Source of the DNA: Bacteroidota bacterium
GTDB lineage: Bacteria; Bacteroidota; Ignavibacteria; Kapaibacteriales; HRBIN21
Direction of reading: 5' to 3'
Assembly (NCBI GenBank): GCA_030550395.1
Contig: JAUQPL010000003.1
Span: 124,001 to 188,000 of the forward strand
Length of the DNA: 64,000 nt
Shown here: positions 25,473 through 33,697 of the stretch, piece after piece
Layout: every line of letters starts with the position of its first letter
How positions within the stretch are numbered: the first letter of the stretch is position 1
Notes under the pieces: generated by a model
Seen by the model: the letters and a program-made list of their open reading frames with translations, nothing else
Told to the model about the DNA's origin: nothing
Databases searched by the model: none
Position numbers and translations under genes: made by a program

Positions 25473-26840
25473 ATGGACATGAAGGTTGAACTATTGGAGC
25501 GCTACTATGCCTGCCCGAAGACGCCGATAGAGCGTTTCCAGGAAAAGTTGCAGGCGCTTTTGGAACGTCCGTATATGCCGGGACTCCTCTTGATGTCTTG
25601 TACTGTCATAGCTCTGCTGTGGGCAAACAGCCCATGGGGGGATAGTTACACGAGGCTGTTTTTCACGTACTTCACGGTCGGCTACGGCGATTTTGCTCTC
25701 TCCAAGCCGCTGGTCTTTTGGATTAATGACGGCTTGATGACGATTTTTTTCTTCCTGGTTGGGCTTGAGATCAAACAAGAGATCCTGGAGGGTGAATTGT
25801 CCTCGTGGAGGAAAGCGGCTCTCCCAGTCATTGCTGCAATGGGGGGGATGCTCTTTCCTGGGTTGATCTTTACGGCGTTGAACTACGGGACTCCGGAACA
25901 GCGCGGGTGGGCGATTCCTGTAGCGACGGATATCGCCTTCGCTATTGGGGTCCTGTCGCTGCTGGGCGAGCGGGTTCCCCAGGGGCTGCGGATGTTCTTG
26001 CTGAGCTTAGCTATTGCCGATGACATTGGTGCTGTTCTCATCATTGCGCTGTTTTATACAGAGGACCTGTCCCTGGGTGCCCTCCTATTTGGACTGATTG
26101 GGGTGGCGGTGCTGTGGGGGTGCAACCGACTTCGGGTTTACAACCTGGGGGTGTATGGAGTCATCGGGGTATTGATTTGGATAGCCTTTCTCAAATCGGG
26201 TGTTCATCCAACCATTGCGGGAGTACTGATTGCGTTGACAGTCCCGATGCGCCCACGTATGTCCTGGGAACGTTTTCGGGACGGAACGCGTGGTCTCCTG
26301 TCCGATCCGGCGTTAAGTGAGAATTCATCCCCGATATTTGTGACAGCCGTGACGGAGCAGGTGGAGAGGGCAAGCATTCAGGCAATGTCGCCGTTGCGCC
26401 GTGCCATGCATGGATTGCACGGGTGGGTTAGCTATGGGATTATGCCCTTGTTTGCGTTTGCAAATGCTGGAGTACACCTCCGTTGGGAAGGGATAGGGGA
26501 GCTTATGCACTCGACGGTGCTATGGGGAGTAGCAATGGGACTTTTTTTCGGGAACCAAATTGGGATACTGGGATTTTCATGGCTTGCGGTTCGTCTGAGG
26601 TTGGCAGTTCTCCCTGCGCATGTGCGCTGGGGTCATATTTACGGGATTTCCTTGTTAGCAGGCATTGGCTTTACGATGGCACTGTTCATTGCGGGGTTAG
26701 CCTATGGTGATACTCTATTGACCCTCAACGAGGCAAAGGTGGGGATTCTACTCGGATCGGCGCTATCGGGGTTGGTGGGGGTAGTGGTTCTGCGGTGGGT
26801 CCTGCCTAAGGGGGCAGTCGCACCTAAGGAAGCTCCATAG
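25473..26840 (+). CDS. nhaA: Na+/H+ antiporter NhaA
   Basis: The 455-residue protein has about 11-12 membrane helices and the NhaA motifs IFFFLVGLEIKQEILEGEL, PVATDIAFAIGVLSLLG and IADDIGAVLIIALFY; the last contains the ion-binding Asp pair near residues 181-182. It exchanges internal sodium for external protons and supports sodium and pH homeostasis. That is relevant to the sodium-coupled TRAP and SSS transporters elsewhere in the window. The N-terminal cytoplasmic extension of about 35 residues is longer than in E. coli. The flippase gene starts 3 bp after it. Confidence 0.95.
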   Translation: MDMKVELLERYYACPKTPIERFQEKLQALLERPYMPGLLLMSCTVIALLWANSPWGDSYTRLFFTYFTVGYGDFALSKPLVFWINDGLMTIFFFLVGLEIKQEILEGELSSWRKAALPVIAAMGGMLFPGLIFTALNYGTPEQRGWAIPVATDIAFAIGVLSLLGERVPQGLRMFLLSLAIADDIGAVLIIALFYTEDLSLGALLFGLIGVAVLWGCNRLRVYNLGVYGVIGVLIWIAFLKSGVHPTIAGVLIALTVPMRPRMSWERFRDGTRGLLSDPALSENSSPIFVTAVTEQVERASIQAMSPLRRAMHGLHGWVSYGIMPLFAFANAGVHLRWEGIGELMHSTVLWGVAMGLFFGNQIGILGFSWLAVRLRLAVLPAHVRWGHIYGISLLAGIGFTMALFIAGLAYGDTLLTLNEAKVGILLGSALSGLVGVVVLRWVLPKGAVAPKEAP

Positions 26841-26843
26841 ACT

Positions 26844-28361
26844 ATGCCATTGGACGGGGAGCAGGGGCAGCGATCCTTAGTAGTAGAGCCTTTGCACCGG
26901 ATTGTGCGTAATGCCGGTATTACGGCGGGAGGAAATCTTCTAGGGCAGCTGCTCTCTCCACTGATTGGGGTCATCACGACGCGAGTATTGGGGGCTGAGC
27001 TTTATGGACTTTACGCTTTGCTGGTCCAATGGGCAGCGTTTGTAGCGGAGATTGCGAAGGCGGGTTGGGGAGCGGCGTTAGTGCGCTTCGTTGGGGTCTA
27101 TCGAGCACTTGGACAGCTGGAGCGGTTAAAGGGAGCGATTCAGGGAGGATTGGTGTGGACAGCGGTGGTCGGGGGGGGCATAACGCTCCTTGTGGTGCTT
27201 TGTGCCGAGCCGATTGCGGAAGGAGTACTCCGACATCCGGAGGCAACTGCGGCTTTGCGCTTCTACGCTCCAGCGATAGTGCTGACGGCGCTCTATGGCC
27301 TTTTTCTGGCAACCCTTACAGGCTTCCAGCAGCAACGGTTTGTTCAGTTAAGCTATGCCGTGGTTGGGAACCTGGTCAAGTTGGGGACTCTCCTCCTCCT
27401 TGTGTGGGCAGGCTTAGACATATATGCCGCCCTGGGCTCCAGCTTGCTTCAAGACGTTGTGGTGTTGGTACTGAGTGCTTACTTTGTTTTCCGCACTTTC
27501 CCGACGTTGCAGTCTGCTGCGGTACCGGCGCAGATAGAGTGGCGTCCGCTGTTGATGTATGCTCTTACGATTTTTGCTACAAGCCTGTTCTATCGCTACA
27601 CGTTTCAGCTGGATGTGCTCGTATTGGGGGCCTTTCGCTCAGCTGCAGAGGTTGGGCTCTATGCGGCGGCGCTGCGGGTGCAGCCTCTGCTTTCGCTGCC
27701 CACGTATGCAATTGGGGAAACCTTCAATCCGGTCGTTGCTGAGCTGCATGCCCGTGGAGAGCGGGAGCAGCTGCAGGTTGTGTATTGCAGTGCGGTGCGC
27801 TGGGCACTGCTTTTGACGTTTCCGCTCGTTGTTCCGTTGATAACAGTTCCCGAAGCTGTATTGAGTATCTTTGGACCGGATTTCCCCGGGGCAGCACCGG
27901 TACTTCCTGTGTTGAGTGTCGGGACGTGGATAGGAGCGGCTTTCGGTATTGCGGGGTATGTGCTCAACATGGTGGGGAAGCCACAGGTGAACTTGTTGAA
28001 CAGCATTATCACGGCAGGGCTTAATGTGGGCTTATTTCTCTGGCTTATCCCGCTGGCGGGGATGGAAGGGGCAGCGTGGGCGTATGCGGTTGTCAATATC
28101 GGCATGGCGCTGGTTCGGGTCGGGCAGGTATGGTGGCTACTTCGGCTGCACCCATGGGAATGGGCGTTGGTACGGGCACTTCTTGTCATTGGAGTTGCTA
28201 TCGTGGGCGCTGTAGCAGGGGGTATGGTGGTGCCGTGGCTGGGGAGTGTGATGGGGCTTGCTATTTTTGGGCTGCTTATTCGGTGGAGCTTGAGCCCGCA
28301 TGATTGGGAGGTATGGCGACGGTGGCGCTATCGTGAATCCGGAGCAGGAAGCAGAGGTTGA
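26844..28361 (+). CDS. Oligosaccharide flippase (Wzx/MVF-like)
   Basis: The 505-residue protein has about 12-14 predicted helices. It opens NAGITAGGNLLGQLLSPLIGVITTRVLGAELYGLYAL, a clear polysaccharide-biosynthesis (Wzx/RfbX) family start, and has the mid-protein helix pair with FPGAAPVLPVLSVGTW. Such proteins flip lipid-linked oligosaccharides across the inner membrane. It is the first gene of a run with a methyltransferase, acyltransferases and a polysaccharide deacetylase, consistent with assembly of a decorated surface glycan. Its end overlaps the methyltransferase by 29 bp. Confidence 0.88.
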   Translation: MPLDGEQGQRSLVVEPLHRIVRNAGITAGGNLLGQLLSPLIGVITTRVLGAELYGLYALLVQWAAFVAEIAKAGWGAALVRFVGVYRALGQLERLKGAIQGGLVWTAVVGGGITLLVVLCAEPIAEGVLRHPEATAALRFYAPAIVLTALYGLFLATLTGFQQQRFVQLSYAVVGNLVKLGTLLLLVWAGLDIYAALGSSLLQDVVVLVLSAYFVFRTFPTLQSAAVPAQIEWRPLLMYALTIFATSLFYRYTFQLDVLVLGAFRSAAEVGLYAAALRVQPLLSLPTYAIGETFNPVVAELHARGEREQLQVVYCSAVRWALLLTFPLVVPLITVPEAVLSIFGPDFPGAAPVLPVLSVGTWIGAAFGIAGYVLNMVGKPQVNLLNSIITAGLNVGLFLWLIPLAGMEGAAWAYAVVNIGMALVRVGQVWWLLRLHPWEWALVRALLVIGVAIVGAVAGGMVVPWLGSVMGLAIFGLLIRWSLSPHDWEVWRRWRYRESGAGSRG

Positions 28362-29076
28362 GTTTCGCAACCGGACAGCGAGGCAGTATGCGGAGCTTGT
28401 GAGCCAACGTGGGGCATATTGGTGGTATGCTGTGCGGGAGTTCTTACTGCGACGGCTGGGATTGCGGCGTGGAGGATGGCTCTACGATGCAGGCTGTGGA
28501 GTCGGACTCTACGCTGTCCCCATTGTGGAGCGTTATCCGCAGGTTCGGGTATGGGCGGTGGACTTTTCCGCGGAGAGTCTCCGTCTTTTGGAGGAACAGG
28601 TACGGCAGCGTGGGATTCAGGAGCGGGTTTGCTGTGTGCAGGCAGACATTACTGCATGGATACCGCCGGAGCCAGTGCAGTGGGTGTTGTGTACGGAAGT
28701 CATCCAGCATATACCGACGGCAGAGTTGCGATTGCGGGCACTTCGGTGTTTCTATCAAAGCTTGGCGCCGCAAGGCGAGCTCTGCTTACTGGTGGCACGG
28801 TACACGTGGCAGGATCGGCAGCGGGGCATACCGAAGGAGATTGATGAACGTGATAGGGGAGGCTACTTTCGCATGCGCTTTACACCGATGGAAGTGCGTT
28901 CTCTTCTCCGGCAAGCTGGGTTCCGAACCATACGGCTATTGGGAGCACCTGTACCATCGGTTCGCATTGGGCGGCGCCTGCCGGCGCGGCTGTGGTGGCT
29001 ATCGCATTGGTTACAGGGGTTTCCGGGCAGTGGGAACGTCGGAAAGGTGATCCTCGCTTTCGCTCGCCGATGGTGA
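28333..29076 (+). CDS. Class I SAM-dependent methyltransferase
   Basis: The protein has about 247 residues and a Rossmann methyltransferase fold: motif I WLYDAGCGVGLYAVPIVERYP, the acidic motif VWAVDFSAESLRLLEEQ, and post-motif LCTEVIQHIPTAELR. It resembles UbiE/Coq5-like small-molecule methyltransferases and may methylate a sugar in the surface-glycan run. The ORF track starts at 28300. GTG 28333 (NPEQEAEVEFRN) reduces the overlap with the flippase to 29 bp and looks better conserved. The acceptor is unknown. Confidence 0.82.
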   Translation: MNPEQEAEVEFRNRTARQYAELVSQRGAYWWYAVREFLLRRLGLRRGGWLYDAGCGVGLYAVPIVERYPQVRVWAVDFSAESLRLLEEQVRQRGIQERVCCVQADITAWIPPEPVQWVLCTEVIQHIPTAELRLRALRCFYQSLAPQGELCLLVARYTWQDRQRGIPKEIDERDRGGYFRMRFTPMEVRSLLRQAGFRTIRLLGAPVPSVRIGRRLPARLWWLSHWLQGFPGSGNVGKVILAFARRW

Positions 29077-30137
29077 CGGTGGAAGAGGTGTCGGTGGAGG
29101 AGTTCCGCACATTGCGGGCGGAATGGAATCGATGGCTGGCAGAGTCTGGGAGCGACACACCTTTCTTGCGGCATGAGTGGCTCTGTGCCCTTGTAGACAC
29201 GCTGGTTGTAAAGCCGCAGCAGCGACCACTCATTCTCCGGTTATGCTGGCATGGGCAGACGGTTGGATATGCACCGCTCATGCAGCTTCGGAGCCGGCTC
29301 CGCGGCGTTGTGCCAGTATGGCGTCTGCACTTCCTGGGCGCACAGTTGACAGAGTTTGCCGACCTTGTGACGGCGGAGCGGGACCCAGAAGTTGTCAGGG
29401 CATTTTTCCACCTGCTGCGGCGATGGCGATGGATGGAATTTGTCGGTCACTACATCGGGCAAGACTCTCCTCGCCTTGCTTCGTACAAAGAATTAGTGCG
29501 CACGTGGCGGGGGGCGCAGATAGAGCCCTATGAGCCCTGCTGGTATATCCCGATTGCCGGGCGATCCTGGGGGGAGTATGTGCAGGAGGAGGCGGGACGG
29601 GAGTTTGTGGTCCGTGGTGTGCGACGACGGAAAGCGCTCTATGAGCAGGTGGAGTGGGGAATTAAGCAGCTACAGACGCTGTCCCCAAGCGATGTGGACA
29701 TGGTGGTTCGCCTTCATGCCCTTTCGCAGCGTCGTAAGGGACGGAGCTCGCTTTTTGCCAATCACGGGGCTTACCGGATGTTTCTGGAGCGCATTCTTGC
29801 GGAAACCTCCTGCCTGGGTTGGCTACGGTTGTTCGTGCTGCGCATTGCACAGCGTTGGGCTGCTTTCATCCTGGGGTTTGTCTATCGGGATGTTTTCTAC
29901 TGGTGGCTCCAAGGGTTTGACCCTGCCTACGAACGGTTTGCTCCAACGAAGGTCCTGCTCTGGCATGTCTTGCAGCGGGCTTTTCACGAGCAGTGTTGGC
30001 GAGAGTTCAATTTTATGGGCGGAGATACAGAGTACAAGCGCCATTGGGCAAAACAACACCGTTTGTTCTACCGTCTTCGACTTCCAAACTGGTCTTCCCC
30101 ACTCCAGTGGTTTCGCACATGGTGGCGGCAGACATAA
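29070..30137 (+). CDS. FemAB/BioF2-like GNAT-fold acyltransferase
   Basis: The roughly 355-residue protein fits the BioF2-like acetyltransferase type (PF13480), often found in exopolysaccharide loci. Features include TPFLRHEWLCALVDTL at the N-terminus, a central basic REFVVRGVRRRKALYEQ helix, and the C-terminal QGFDPAYERFAPTKVLLWHVLQRAF and EFNFMGGDTEYKRHWA stretch. It could acylate a sugar or peptide of the cell envelope. The ORF track starts at 28992 inside the methyltransferase. ATG 29070 is used here, giving a 7-bp overlap. Confidence 0.8.
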   Translation: MVTVEEVSVEEFRTLRAEWNRWLAESGSDTPFLRHEWLCALVDTLVVKPQQRPLILRLCWHGQTVGYAPLMQLRSRLRGVVPVWRLHFLGAQLTEFADLVTAERDPEVVRAFFHLLRRWRWMEFVGHYIGQDSPRLASYKELVRTWRGAQIEPYEPCWYIPIAGRSWGEYVQEEAGREFVVRGVRRRKALYEQVEWGIKQLQTLSPSDVDMVVRLHALSQRRKGRSSLFANHGAYRMFLERILAETSCLGWLRLFVLRIAQRWAAFILGFVYRDVFYWWLQGFDPAYERFAPTKVLLWHVLQRAFHEQCWREFNFMGGDTEYKRHWAKQHRLFYRLRLPNWSSPLQWFRTWWRQT

Positions 30138-30751
30138 GGGGGTGGGTCCGCACTCTCCGGCGGCTGCTGCGGCGCGGTCAGCGCTGGATTCTGTGGCGAC
30201 AAGAATTCCTTTGGCTACGGGCACAGTTGGCAATCGAAGTCATGGAAGAAGTCCAGGCCCCAGAAGGGGTGGTGATACAGCAGTATGACTTTGAAACTCG
30301 GCAGCGATTTCTAACGGCTGTCTCTTCGGACATCGCCGGACGTCTTGCCCGACTATGGGAGGCTTTACCGCAGTCATGGGTTTTTGCGGTGGAGCTGAAC
30401 TCCGTAACGGTGGCGTACTATTGCTTCGTCAGCGTGGGCAAAGTGTGGATTGAGGAATTGGGCACCCAGTGGTCGTTTGCGCCAGGGCAGGCTTATGTTC
30501 ACACCTGTTATGCGATGCCGGGCTACCGTGGGTGTGGTTTCCATAGCATGGCGATGCGCTATGTTCACTCTTGGTTGGCTCGGCGGGGATTCCGGGAAGC
30601 GTTTGCACTTGTGGCTTCGGGGAACACCCCTTCGTTGCGGGGATTCCAGCGAGCTGGATTTGCGGTTGCCGGATGTGTCGTTCACTGGCATTTCTTGGGG
30701 CGTGTCTATCGTCGGGCGCAGCTATACGGAAAGGGGCAGGCCAATGGGTGA
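30119..30751 (+). CDS. GNAT-family N-acyltransferase
   Basis: The protein has about 210 residues. The GNAT acetyl-CoA-binding motif A is visible as YAMPGYRGCGFHSMAMRYVHSW, and motif B as NTPSLRGFQRAGF near the C-terminus. An N-terminal basic helix (RTLRRLLRRGQRW) precedes it. The substrate is unknown, and the setting suggests modification of a glycan or its precursor. The ORF track starts at 29993. ATG 30119 is chosen, which overlaps the preceding gene by 19 bp and removes a frame shadow. Confidence 0.78.
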   Translation: MVAADIRGWVRTLRRLLRRGQRWILWRQEFLWLRAQLAIEVMEEVQAPEGVVIQQYDFETRQRFLTAVSSDIAGRLARLWEALPQSWVFAVELNSVTVAYYCFVSVGKVWIEELGTQWSFAPGQAYVHTCYAMPGYRGCGFHSMAMRYVHSWLARRGFREAFALVASGNTPSLRGFQRAGFAVAGCVVHWHFLGRVYRRAQLYGKGQANG

Positions 30752-31742
30752 CATCCGGCGTTTCTTCGTGGTCACGGTGGATACGGAATGCGATAAGGGG
30801 TTGAACTGGCGGACGCAGCGTCCGATCCGGTGCTGGAATGTGATTGAGGACACGCCGCGTCGGTTCCATTCAGCGATTCTGCAGTTGGGCATTGCGCCGA
30901 CGTACTTGCTCAGTGCTGAGGTTATTCGGGATGAGGAGGCAGCGGCCGTATTGCAGGCACTGCCTGGGCGTCCGGAGTTTGGAACGCATCTGCATGGGGA
31001 GTATGTGGAGCCCGAGCCGCGCTGGGATGCCGAAGGCACATATACGATGCAGTGCGAGTACTCGGCAGAGCTGGAGCGAGCGAAGCTGCAGCGTCTGACG
31101 GAATTATTCCGGGAGCGTTTTGGTCGGGCACCGCTGAGTTTCCGGGCAGGGCGCTATGGTATCAGTGGGCGGACTATCCCGATGCTGGAGGCTTTGGGGT
31201 ATCGGGTTGATAGCAGTGTGACTCCATACAAATGGTGGGCACCGTCCGTGCGCTTTACCACGGCACCGCCGTTTCCGTACTATCCTTCGCCCCATGATGT
31301 GAATGAGCCCCTGGAGAGCGGTGCCATTGTGGAAATCCCCGTTGGTGTCTTGCCGGGTCTGTTTGGGAGACTTCCCCGTCGGTGGAGACAACGCTTTAAC
31401 CCGTACCATCCGGTGATGGCGTGGATACTGCGCCGTTGGAATCGCTCCGTCTACGATATTCGCCCCCGTCTGTTCTATGCAGCTTTCACCCCCCTGCGAG
31501 AGCTCCTGTTGACGGTAGAGTGGTATTCCCATCTGGCGGAGAAGAGGGAGCGGGATATTGCTCTGGTCATGACGTGCCATAGTTGTGAGTTCCGTCCTGG
31601 GGCGAATCCCTACTTCCACACAGAGGCGCAGTGCCAGCGATTTGTGGATACGATGTGTCGTGTTGCTGAGTATGCGTTGCGGCGGGGCTTTGTGGCGGCA
31701 ACTTTGGCGGATGTGGCTGCACAGATCCGCATACGCAAATGA
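30744..31742 (+). CDS. Polysaccharide deacetylase-family protein (NodB-like, WalW type)
   Basis: The 332-residue protein has NodB-fold signatures: the first acidic motif VVTVDTECDKG (residues 8-18), the His motif FGTHLHGEYVEP, SFRAGRYGISG, and a late TCHSCEF. These enzymes remove acetyl groups from polysaccharides using a divalent metal. The ORF track starts at 30450 in the GNAT gene. ATG 30744 behind AAGGGGCAGG is better, overlapping the GNAT stop by 8 bp. Its end overlaps the TonB receptor gene by 4 bp. Confidence 0.83.
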   Translation: MGDIRRFFVVTVDTECDKGLNWRTQRPIRCWNVIEDTPRRFHSAILQLGIAPTYLLSAEVIRDEEAAAVLQALPGRPEFGTHLHGEYVEPEPRWDAEGTYTMQCEYSAELERAKLQRLTELFRERFGRAPLSFRAGRYGISGRTIPMLEALGYRVDSSVTPYKWWAPSVRFTTAPPFPYYPSPHDVNEPLESGAIVEIPVGVLPGLFGRLPRRWRQRFNPYHPVMAWILRRWNRSVYDIRPRLFYAAFTPLRELLLTVEWYSHLAEKRERDIALVMTCHSCEFRPGANPYFHTEAQCQRFVDTMCRVAEYALRRGFVAATLADVAAQIRIRK

Positions 31743-33697
31743 GGTGCTGGTGGGTTATTGCGGTGGGAATAGGGGCAGTATCGGGCAGGTCCTTTGCGGC
31801 ATCACGGGACTCCCTCCAACTGGATACACTGCGGTTTGTGTTTCCGCCAGTTCAGGTCCAAGCTCCATCGGTTCCGGAGGAGCAGGGGGGATTTGTGTCC
31901 GTGTGGAGGATTGAGGCTCGGGAGTTAGCACGTTCCCTCTTTTGGCAGGGGGCGGACGTGCTGTGGGGGATGCCCGGAGTTTTCGTCCGTGATTACGGAG
32001 GAGTTGCAGGAATGAAGACCGTTTCTGTCCGCGGCTTGGGGGCGGCGCAAACCCTTATTCTCTGGGAGGGTGTTCGGCTCAATACGGCTGTGCATGGGGT
32101 CTACGATGTCGGCAACCTTCCCCTGGCATTTGTGGAATCTGTGGAATTAGCTCTCGGGGGAGGGTCGGCAATGTTGGGTGCGTATGCGGGTTCGGGGGTC
32201 TTGTTCCTGCGTTCGCTTCCGCGGGAGGCATTTCCGTTTCTGCGGACGACGGTAGGGCTGGGTTCCTTTGGGCAACGGCGGGCAGCCGTCATTGGGCATG
32301 TTTCGGGGCAGGCGGTGGCGGTGCGGCTTGGGTTGAATTACCTCTCTGCCCGCGATGATTATCCATTTCTGGCTCGGCAGTTTGGGGAGCTGCGGAAGGA
32401 GCGCCGACAGAATGCCGACCGGGTGATGTTGTCGGCGATGTGCGCCCTCGGCTATGAAGGCTCGCAGGTTCAGGTCTGGGGACAATTGCTCGGGTACCGG
32501 AGTCACCGGGGGGTACCAGGGCCGGTGGTTCAAGGACGCGTTGAGTTTGCTCATGCCCGGTTGGAGGAAGAGGAATGGCTTGGACTTCTGCGGTTCCTTG
32601 TTCCTGTTCATGGGTTAGAATGGTCGATGGCGGCTCGTCGTTTGTGGCTGTTTTATCGCGATCCCGATGCGCGAGCGTGGGGAGAACGTGGGGCGCACGA
32701 TGATGCTACAACGTGGGAGGCCAGCTCTACCATCCGCTGGAGTGGGAAATGGGGCAGGTGGTTGCGGGGGGGAGTTTGGGGGGAGATGCGGTGGGAGCAA
32801 GTAGTGGGGACCCTTTTGCGTCCTCAGGGACGGGAAGCTGCGCAGCGGGGCAGTGCTGCCCTAAGTGTGTGGGGGCATACAGAAGTGGGCTGGGGGGAAC
32901 TTTGGGTCGGGCTCCGTGGGGAAACAAATCAGCACTATGCACCGGCGCTTTCTCCAACGCTAGGCATCCGGGGAAGCTTCGCAGGGGTGCAACTCCAGCT
33001 CCAGTGGGGCTGGAACTTCCGTCCCCCCAGCTTTGCTGAGTTGTATTACTTCAACTTCGGCTCGCCGGACTTGCGTCCAGAGCGGACCAGTTCCTGGAAT
33101 CTCGGGTTGGAGTGGGGCCTACAGGGGAAAGTGTTGCTGCGGGGCAATCTGTTTTCCCTGTGGGTTCGGGATCAAATTGTGGCGGTACCTCGGAGTCCGG
33201 TCATGTGGAGTGCACGCAACATTGGGCGTGTGTGGAGCCGGGGGATGGAGATCGGTGGGGAGTATGCTCCGATGTCCTGGATACGCCTGTTTGCCCAAGT
33301 GACGTACCAGTGGGTTACCGACCAGACGGGGAATCCATACACGACTGGGCGGCAGTTGCCATATGTTCCGCAGCTTTTGGCTTCAGGGAGCCTCCTTGCG
33401 CGCTTTGCGCAAGTGGAAGGAGAGTTCCGCTTTACTGCCATGGGTGAGCGATGGAGCCTTCCGGATCAGTCCTCCGAAAGCCGCTTGTCCCCTTATGTCC
33501 TTGCAGATTGTGCACTCAGCTATCACGTGCTGACGGGGCGAAAGGTCCGGGGTGAGGTGCGGATTGCTCTGCGCAATGCTTTTGACGTTGCCTATGAACT
33601 CATCCGTAATTACCCGCTGCCTGGGCGTTCGTTCCGGGCAGAAGTTATGCTGCAATGGCAGCCTCAAGGGGACGTAAGTTCCCATGCACGCCACTGA
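31739..33697 (+). CDS. TonB-dependent outer-membrane receptor (BtuB-like)
   Basis: The 652-residue protein has a signal peptide followed by a plug domain: VLWGMPGVFVRDYGG, SVRGLGAAQTLILWEGVRLN and the region ending YAGSGVLFLRS. The beta-barrel ends in the aromatic-rich FRAEVMLQWQP. It takes up a large or scarce ligand through the outer membrane using TonB energy, and the plug is closest to BtuB-type receptors. The substrate is not fixed, and glycan fragments are possible given the neighbours. The deacetylase overlaps its start by 4 bp, and its end overlaps the convergent heparinase-like gene by 34 bp. Confidence 0.88.
   Translation: MRCWWVIAVGIGAVSGRSFAASRDSLQLDTLRFVFPPVQVQAPSVPEEQGGFVSVWRIEARELARSLFWQGADVLWGMPGVFVRDYGGVAGMKTVSVRGLGAAQTLILWEGVRLNTAVHGVYDVGNLPLAFVESVELALGGGSAMLGAYAGSGVLFLRSLPREAFPFLRTTVGLGSFGQRRAAVIGHVSGQAVAVRLGLNYLSARDDYPFLARQFGELRKERRQNADRVMLSAMCALGYEGSQVQVWGQLLGYRSHRGVPGPVVQGRVEFAHARLEEEEWLGLLRFLVPVHGLEWSMAARRLWLFYRDPDARAWGERGAHDDATTWEASSTIRWSGKWGRWLRGGVWGEMRWEQVVGTLLRPQGREAAQRGSAALSVWGHTEVGWGELWVGLRGETNQHYAPALSPTLGIRGSFAGVQLQLQWGWNFRPPSFAELYYFNFGSPDLRPERTSSWNLGLEWGLQGKVLLRGNLFSLWVRDQIVAVPRSPVMWSARNIGRVWSRGMEIGGEYAPMSWIRLFAQVTYQWVTDQTGNPYTTGRQLPYVPQLLASGSLLARFAQVEGEFRFTAMGERWSLPDQSSESRLSPYVLADCALSYHVLTGRKVRGEVRIALRNAFDVAYELIRNYPLPGRSFRAEVMLQWQPQGDVSSHARH

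Noticed and set aside
27029-27742. 237-aa ORF within the flippase gene in another frame
   Set aside because: The Cys/Gly-rich composition is that of a frame shadow, and the flippase in the main frame is convincing.
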